In this document: piece by piece, positions 5,788-9,320 of the stretch
Layout: the number at the start of each line of letters is the position of its first letter
Numbering within the stretch: the first letter of the stretch is position 1
Assembly: GCA_945867255.1 (NCBI GenBank)
Contig: CAMBHV010000034.1
Location: 1 to 9,320 of the forward strand
Direction: 5' to 3'
Length of the DNA: 9,320 bases
Source: an uncultured Clostridia bacterium
GTDB lineage: Bacteria > Bacillota > Clostridia > Oscillospirales > Ruminococcaceae
The notes under the pieces: generated by a model
Database searches by the model: none
Told to the model about the DNA's origin: nothing
What the model saw: only the letters and a program-made list of their open reading frames with translations
Program-made: the position numbers and the translations under genes

Positions 5788-7119
5788 ATGGAACAACAGC
5801 TTCCGGCTTACCCGAAGTTCACAAAAGAGATGAAGCATACCCACAAGCTTTTGATCCCCAACATGTTGCCCATCCACTGGACACTTTTGCGGGAAGCGCT
5901 TGTGGATGAAGGCTATCAGGCCGAGGTGCTCACCACAACAGGCCCTGAAATTGCGCAGGAGGGGCTGAAGTATGTTCACAATGATACCTGTTATCCGGCA
6001 CTTCTGGTAATTGGACAGTTTATTTGCGCACTGAAAAGTGGTAAGTACGACTTACAGCACACAGCGCTGATCATTACACAGACGGGCGGTGGATGCCGCG
6101 CGTCCAATTATATTCATCTGTTGCGCAAGGCTCTTGTTAAAGCGGGGTTCGGCAACATTCCAGTAGCCAGCCTGAATTTTTCCGGCCTTGAGAAAGACAG
6201 TGGTTTTTCTCTGACTGTGCCGCTTTTACGCAAGGTGATATCGGCTGTATTTTACGGCGACGAATTGATGTGCCTTGCAAATCAGGTGCGTCCATATGAG
6301 GAAAAGCCGGGAGCGGCAGATGCTGTGGTGGCACGCTGGCTGCGTATCCTGGCGGCGCAATATGATGATAAGCGTGGTATTACAAAGCGGGATATGCGCC
6401 ATAATTTTGCCGCCATTGCCGCTGATTTCGCCGCGGTACCTGTGCATTACTGCCCGCGTGTAAAAGTGGGCGTTGTAGGTGAGATTTATGTAAAATATTC
6501 CGCACTTGGCAACAACGGGCTGGAGGCGTTTCTGGCCTCAGAAGGCTGTGAGGTAAATGTACCCGGCCTGATGGGCTTTGTGCAGTACTGTGTAGAAAAT
6601 ATGCGCGAAACTTCAAAACTGTATGGAGGCGATACCTGGACTGCGCGCGCTGCAGGTGTGATTCAGGAATTTCTGGACACGCGGGAAGATATGATGCTGG
6701 CAGCCATTGCAAAGTATCCGCAGTTCCACGCTCCTATGCCGTTTGCCAAAATGAAACAGATGGCGCAGGGCATTATCAGCTATGGTGTAAAAATGGGAGA
6801 AGGCTGGCTTCTGACGGCCGAGATGGTAGAGTTGGTACATGCAGGGTTTGAAAATATCGTGTGCACGCAGCCATTTGGTTGCCTGCCGAATCATATCAGC
6901 GGTAAGGGAATGATCAACAAAATCCGCGCGTTGTATCCTTCGGCTAATATTACCCCTATCGACTATGATCCCAGCGCCACGCGAGTGAACCAGGAAAACC
7001 GTATTCGTTTGATGCTCAGTGTGGCAAAAGAGCGCTTGCAGTCGCAGGCTCCTGCGAAACCGGCGCCTTTGTATGGAGAAGAAGGTACGGTACAGGCCCA
7101 TGTAGAGCGGCCCCTGTGA
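5788..7119 (+). CDS. HgdB-like 2-hydroxyacyl-CoA dehydratase family iron-sulfur protein
   Basis: This 443-aa protein resembles the D-component (HgdB/FldC/BcrB type) of 2-hydroxyacyl-CoA dehydratases and benzoyl-CoA reductases, which receive electrons from an activase. Likely cluster cysteines lie in NDTCYPAL (Cys68), TQTGGGCRASNY (Cys103) and CTQPFGCLPNHISGKG (Cys359, Cys365). The N-terminal FTKEMKHTHKLLIPNM is typical of the C-terminal part of the large fused activase proteins. Its ATG at 5788 follows AAGGAGG, and it is cotranscribed with the activase gene 29 nt upstream. No dedicated A-subunit gene or CoA-transferase lies nearby, so a specific pathway such as glutamate fermentation is not supported. 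It may instead be a dedicated partner of the activase in an uncharacterised reduction, comparable with the double-cubane cluster proteins. Confidence 0.85.
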   Translation: MEQQLPAYPKFTKEMKHTHKLLIPNMLPIHWTLLREALVDEGYQAEVLTTTGPEIAQEGLKYVHNDTCYPALLVIGQFICALKSGKYDLQHTALIITQTGGGCRASNYIHLLRKALVKAGFGNIPVASLNFSGLEKDSGFSLTVPLLRKVISAVFYGDELMCLANQVRPYEEKPGAADAVVARWLRILAAQYDDKRGITKRDMRHNFAAIAADFAAVPVHYCPRVKVGVVGEIYVKYSALGNNGLEAFLASEGCEVNVPGLMGFVQYCVENMRETSKLYGGDTWTARAAGVIQEFLDTREDMMLAAIAKYPQFHAPMPFAKMKQMAQGIISYGVKMGEGWLLTAEMVELVHAGFENIVCTQPFGCLPNHISGKGMINKIRALYPSANITPIDYDPSATRVNQENRIRLMLSVAKERLQSQAPAKPAPLYGEEGTVQAHVERPL

Positions 7120-7175
7120 CATGAGAATAGAAAAAATTAAATGCATCTGGCGATATACTGCAATTTGAACGCATG

Positions 7176-7211
7176 CAAAAGCACGCTGAAAAGCGTGCTT
7201 TTGTGTTTTTT
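7176..7211 (+). terminator. Terminator of the activase/HgdB-like operon
   Basis: CAAAAGCACGC (7176-7186) pairs over 11 bp with GCGTGCTTTTG (7193-7203) around the loop TGAAAA, followed by TGTTTTTT. This is a classic intrinsic terminator 57 nt after the stop codon. Confidence 0.92.
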
Positions 7212-7223
7212 CAGCTTTGGGTG

Positions 7224-7232
7224 TGTTATACT
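7224..7232 (+). promoter_or_regulatory. Extended -10 promoter for the PPK2 unit
   Basis: TGTTATACT combines an extended TG motif (7224-7225) with a near-consensus -10, TATACT (7227-7232). No good -35 exists, because the expected position falls in the U tract of the preceding terminator. The start would be near 7239, leaving a leader of only about 20 nt before the ATG at 7260. Confidence 0.55.
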
Positions 7233-7259
7233 GAATACAACAAAAAGGAGGGTGGCGTT

Positions 7260-7292
7260 ATGACAGCTTCTCAATATGAATTTACGGGTTGA
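7260..7292 (+). CDS. Ten-residue leader ORF or displaced PPK2 N-terminus
   Basis: ATG at 7260 follows AAAGGAGGG (7244-7252) at ideal spacing and encodes MTASQYEFTG, ending at TGA 7290-7292. This is the only strong ribosome binding site for the PPK2 unit. The stop overlaps an in-frame TTG of the PPK2 frame (TTGA, 7289-7292), a layout suited to termination-reinitiation. Alternatively, QYEFTG resembles the Y-x-F-x-G start I recall for clostridial PPK2 proteins. In that case a one-base deletion, or a sequencing error, near 7289 has separated it from the rest. No canonical slippery heptamer is present, so programmed frameshifting is less likely. Confidence 0.45.
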   Translation: MTASQYEFTG

Positions 7293-7297
7293 AAGAA

Positions 7298-8116
7298 ATG
7301 TCTACTGATGGAAAAGCGGACGGGGTGAAAAAGGCGGATAAGCCTGCTATCTTGGCAAAAACGCGAGAAAATCTGGCAAAAATTGCACAATGGCAGGAAA
7401 AGCTGTATGCAGATGGCAGAGAAGGCATTGTGTTTGTGCTGCAGGCCATGGACGCCGCCGGGAAGGACAGCACCATCAAACACGCCATGGCCAGCCTGAA
7501 TCCGCAGGGGGTGGATGTGGTAAGCTTTAAGCAGCCATCCAAAGAAGAGCTTGCACACGATTATCTGTGGCGTGCGGTACGCGCTTTGCCCGAGCGGGGC
7601 AAAATAGCCATTTTTAACCGTTCCCATTACGAAGATGTACTTGTGGTGCAGGTGCACGAGCTGCAACATACGTATCAAATTGCCAAGCGCTGCCTGGAAG
7701 ACGGTGATTTTTTCGAAAAAAGATATGCGCAGATTCGTAATTTTGAAGAATATTTGTATGACAATAGTTATCGTGTCGTGAAAATATTTTTAAATGTCTC
7801 CAAGGACGAACAGAAAAAGCGGTTTCTTGAACGTATCGATGATAAGGCGAAAAACTGGAAGTTTTCCGCAAGCGATTTGAAAGAACGGGAATATTGGGAC
7901 GAATATCAGAAACTGTATGAGCGGGCCATCAATGCCACTGCCACGCCACACAGCCCCTGGTATGTGCTTCCGGCAGACAGAAAGTGGTATACCCGATATC
8001 TTGTGAGCGAAGTGGTATTGAACACCTTGGAGGCTTGTGGGCCGGAATTTCCGGAATTGCCGAAAGAAGATAAAAAGAACCTTGCTGCCTGTAAAAAAAT
8101 ATTGCTGTCGCAGTGA
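7298..8116 (+). CDS. ppk2: Polyphosphate kinase 2 family phosphotransferase
   Basis: This cytoplasmic enzyme of 272 aa (from ATG 7298) should transfer phosphate from polyphosphate to a nucleoside mono- or diphosphate. It has the PPK2 Walker A AMDAAGKD (residues 50-57), the NPQG-x-x-V-x-SFKQPS segment (68-81) and the Walker B region IFNRSHYEDVLVV (105-117). A lid region around 175-197 (RFLERIDD through SDLKER) and PWYVLPADRKWY (220-231) follow. The YED form of the Walker B segment, rather than YNR, suggests AMP-accepting class II or III; this is family knowledge, not proof. The start is uncertain. ATG 7298 and TTG 7289 both lack a good ribosome binding site, and the strong one serves the ATG at 7260 in another frame. 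The polypeptide is complete apart from its extreme N-terminus. A terminator follows. Confidence 0.9.
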   Translation: MSTDGKADGVKKADKPAILAKTRENLAKIAQWQEKLYADGREGIVFVLQAMDAAGKDSTIKHAMASLNPQGVDVVSFKQPSKEELAHDYLWRAVRALPERGKIAIFNRSHYEDVLVVQVHELQHTYQIAKRCLEDGDFFEKRYAQIRNFEEYLYDNSYRVVKIFLNVSKDEQKKRFLERIDDKAKNWKFSASDLKEREYWDEYQKLYERAINATATPHSPWYVLPADRKWYTRYLVSEVVLNTLEACGPEFPELPKEDKKNLAACKKILLSQ

Positions 8117-8138
8117 TTGATCCGGCTAACATGAAAAA

Positions 8139-8172
8139 GAGCCCCGCCTGAGCATTTGTGCAGGCGGGGCTT
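8139..8172 (+). terminator. Terminator of ppk2
   Basis: GCCCCGCCTG (8141-8150) and CAGGCGGGGC (8161-8170) form a perfect 10-bp stem around a 10-nt loop, extended by AU and GU pairs at the base. The following TTGCCATATATTT is only weakly U-rich. The stem lies 24 nt after the stop codon. Confidence 0.75.
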
Positions 8173-8186
8173 GCCATATATTTGCG

Positions 8187-8417
8187 TTGCAGGCCACAAC
8201 CAGCTTATCCCATGCGGTATGCCCTGCCGCACCGACGGTTTGTGTGTATACGGACGACTTGTATAGTTTTTGTTTGGCTCTGGACTCGCTATTTGCCATG
8301 AGCAGTGAGAGATTGGAGGCCTTCTACCCGAAGGGCGGCAAAATAAATCTGGATACGGGCTGCTCCACTGCTGTTCCTATCAATGAAAAGGGTGCCCGGG
8401 CTATGCCGGACGGATGA
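8187..8417 (+). CDS. Hypothetical small ORF, possibly a gene remnant
   Basis: This 76-codon frame starts with TTG and reads through to TGA without internal stops. I recognise no domain. The C-terminal part (SSERLEAFYPKGGKINLDTG and beyond) looks more protein-like than the start, and an internal ATG at 8298 would give about 39 residues. Neither start has a ribosome binding site and no promoter is obvious. It lies between the ppk2 and folT terminators, so neither neighbour would transcribe it. It may be the tail of a decayed gene or chance. Confidence 0.2.
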   Translation: MQATTSLSHAVCPAAPTVCVYTDDLYSFCLALDSLFAMSSERLEAFYPKGGKINLDTGCSTAVPINEKGARAMPDG

Positions 8418-8489
8418 TAACATTTCCGTTTGTAAGCATTCTGCATGCCTCTTTTGTCCCATGGCATGCTGTAGAGAAATATGTGGTGT

Positions 8490-8518
8490 AAAAAAACGCC
8501 AAAGCCGAAGGCTTTGGC
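8490..8518 (-). terminator. Terminator of folT
   Basis: On the minus strand GCCAAAGCC and GGCTTTGGC form a perfect 9-bp stem (8510-8518 with 8498-8506) with a three-base loop TTC. It is followed by GTTTTTTT (8497-8490). The U tract fits minus-strand transcription and lies about 50 nt beyond the folT stop codon. Confidence 0.88.
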
Positions 8519-8567
8519 ATTTAAAGGGGCAAAACAGGCGGAAAACCCGGCTTTCCGGCTGAATGGT

Positions 8568-9128
8568 TCAGCGCCGCAGCTGCGGCGCAAGGCGCGTTTC
8601 TACAACCTTTAGGAACAGGAACAGAAGCCCGGTGTCAATGGGAAGCTTGATCAGGTTTTTTATAAGGCGCGCGGCAGAAAGCAGTGCGGTGTTTCCGTAC
8701 ATGATATGCAACCAAAGCGGAGTCAGGCAAAGGTTCAGCACCAGCACCACTGTCAAGCAAGCACAGAATGTGCGCAACAGCGTGACTTTTTTCTTGTAAA
8801 ACCAGCATCCATAAATAAACCCCAGCAGAAACTGGTTGAGAATGAAGCCGAAAAAGAAATCTCCGTTGGGACGAAGAAAATAGCTGATCAAATCGACGAC
8901 AACGCCTGCCATACCCGCCAGCCATGGGCCGTACAGATAGGCGGATGCGGCCACTGCGAGAAAGGAAAATCCAATCTCAAGCTGCTGGCTGACCTGCCAG
9001 GTGCATAACCGGTCCATTACCACGGTCAGTGCAGCCAACATGGCAGAACCTGTCAGGCTGGAGATCCTGTGGATCTCGTGCGCAGCGGCCTGCAGGCGTG
9101 CGAAGAGTGAAACTGAAAATTTTTGCAT
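8568..9128 (-). CDS. folT: Folate-specific S component of an ECF transporter
   Basis: This 186-aa membrane protein should bind folate and work with a shared ECF module (EcfA, EcfA', EcfT) encoded elsewhere. About six hydrophobic segments are visible. The FolT-type core is present: LEIGFSFLAVAASAYLYGP (50-68), AGMAGVVVDLI (71-81), the P-x-GDFFFGF turn (87-95) and LLGFIYG (101-107). The C-terminal ARLIKNLIKLPID (153-165) fits the region where S components contact the energising module. ATG 9128 is chosen because AAAAAGGAGG lies 7 nt upstream; an in-frame start at 9161 lies within the control hairpin. The tetrahydrofolate riboswitch directly upstream supports folate rather than another vitamin. 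It has its own terminator and converges on ppk2. Confidence 0.92.
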   Translation of the reverse strand: MQKFSVSLFARLQAAAHEIHRISSLTGSAMLAALTVVMDRLCTWQVSQQLEIGFSFLAVAASAYLYGPWLAGMAGVVVDLISYFLRPNGDFFFGFILNQFLLGFIYGCWFYKKKVTLLRTFCACLTVVLVLNLCLTPLWLHIMYGNTALLSAARLIKNLIKLPIDTGLLFLFLKVVETRLAPQLRR

Positions 9129-9136
9129 ATAAAAAC

Positions 9137-9170
9137 CTCCTTTTTGCGCGTGTTGCCGCACAAAAAGAAG
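9137..9170 (-). promoter_or_regulatory. Hairpin masking the folT ribosome binding site
   Basis: On the minus strand CTTCTTTTTGTGCG (9170-9157) pairs over 14 continuous positions, including two GU pairs, with CGCGCAAAAAGGAG (9150-9137). The loop is GCAACA. The 3' arm contains most of the AAAAAGGAGG ribosome binding site of folT, so the hairpin should block translation when formed. It is the probable output element of the riboswitch upstream. Confidence 0.75.
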
Positions 9171-9212
9171 GCCACGAAAGACGCCAAAGCGCCCTGCATT
9201 CTTATTTATGCA

Positions 9213-9310
9213 GCAGCGGGATGCGAAGCCTGCACCGCAAGCCGGGTGCTTTTCGTCCGCCCTGCAACTCCCCGTCAGGGCGGCACTTTACGCGCAGGCC
9301 TCTACTCTGC
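9213..9310 (-). promoter_or_regulatory. Tetrahydrofolate (THF) riboswitch of folT
   Basis: Read on the minus strand, the THF aptamer consensus is clear: GCAGAGTAG at the start, CGTAAAGTGCC, a P3 stem CCGCCCTG/CAGGGCGG carrying ACGGGGAGTTG, then GGACGAA and finally GCATCCCGCTGC. P1 pairs GCAG (9310-9307) with CTGC (9216-9213), P2 pairs AGGCCTGC with GCAGGCTT, and the GGGGA loop can form the pseudoknot with ATCCC. Known members repress folate transport or synthesis genes when reduced folate is abundant. The promoter lies beyond the window edge. Confidence 0.95.
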
Positions 9311-9320
9311 GTACTCGTCT

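Noticed and set aside
7281..7300. Programmed -1 ribosomal frameshift joining the leader ORF to ppk2
   Set aside because: No X-XXY-YYZ slippery heptamer or obvious downstream stimulator is visible at the overlap. A deletion or reinitiation is more economical.
8530..8562. Second terminator-like element (CCGG-AAAG-CCGG then GTTTT on the minus strand) after folT
   Set aside because: The stem is only 4-5 bp and the strong terminator at 8490-8518 follows at once. I do not count it as a separate feature.
8324..8590. Minus-strand frame of 88 codons overlapping the folT terminator
   Set aside because: It spans the folT terminator and the end of folT in another frame, and has no ribosome binding site.

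Overview
The window looks like chromosomal DNA of a Gram-positive Bacillota, most likely a gut clostridial lineage of the Oscillospiraceae/Ruminococcaceae type. This rests on strong AGGAGG ribosome binding sites, TTG start codons, compact sigma-70 promoters, intrinsic terminators, two riboswitch classes common in Firmicutes, an ECF-transporter S component, and a clostridial-type acyl-CoA dehydratase activase system. I see no insertion sequence, CRISPR array, tRNA or rRNA.

Layout. (1) 1-815: a promoter, a yybP-ykoY manganese riboswitch with a terminator that excludes its P1 stem, and mntP, a manganese exporter. (2) 862-2400: a promoter, a leader hairpin and a sodium-dependent amino-acid symporter of the NSS/LeuT family, closed by a perfectly palindromic terminator. 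(3) 2401-2857: a gap without a convincing protein gene. It holds an imperfect inverted repeat, a candidate structured noncoding RNA of about 200 nt ending in a U8 tract, and the promoter and leader of the next operon. (4) 2858-7119: a two-gene operon. The first gene encodes a protein with two fused ASKHA ATPase/activase domains plus a DUF2229-like domain. The second encodes a separate HgdB-like iron-sulfur protein. Together they correspond to the large fused proteins (about 1400 aa) known from many clostridia. (5) 7224-8172: an extended -10 promoter, a ten-codon leader ORF with the only good ribosome binding site, a PPK2 polyphosphate kinase in a different frame, and a terminator. (6) 8173-8489: a poorly explained gap with one weak ORF. 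(7) 8490-9310, minus strand: folT, a folate ECF S component, with a tetrahydrofolate riboswitch, a hairpin that masks its ribosome binding site, and its own terminator.

The genes are mostly independent transcription units for small-molecule homeostasis: manganese export, amino-acid uptake, polyphosphate-dependent nucleotide phosphorylation and folate uptake. The activase/HgdB-like pair is the only multi-gene operon. Its biochemical substrate is unknown, although its architecture implies ATP-driven low-potential electron transfer.

The points most worth a second look are the unassigned structured RNA at 2500-2712, the displaced N-terminus of PPK2, the split activase system, and the two riboswitches whose switching elements can be read directly from the sequence.
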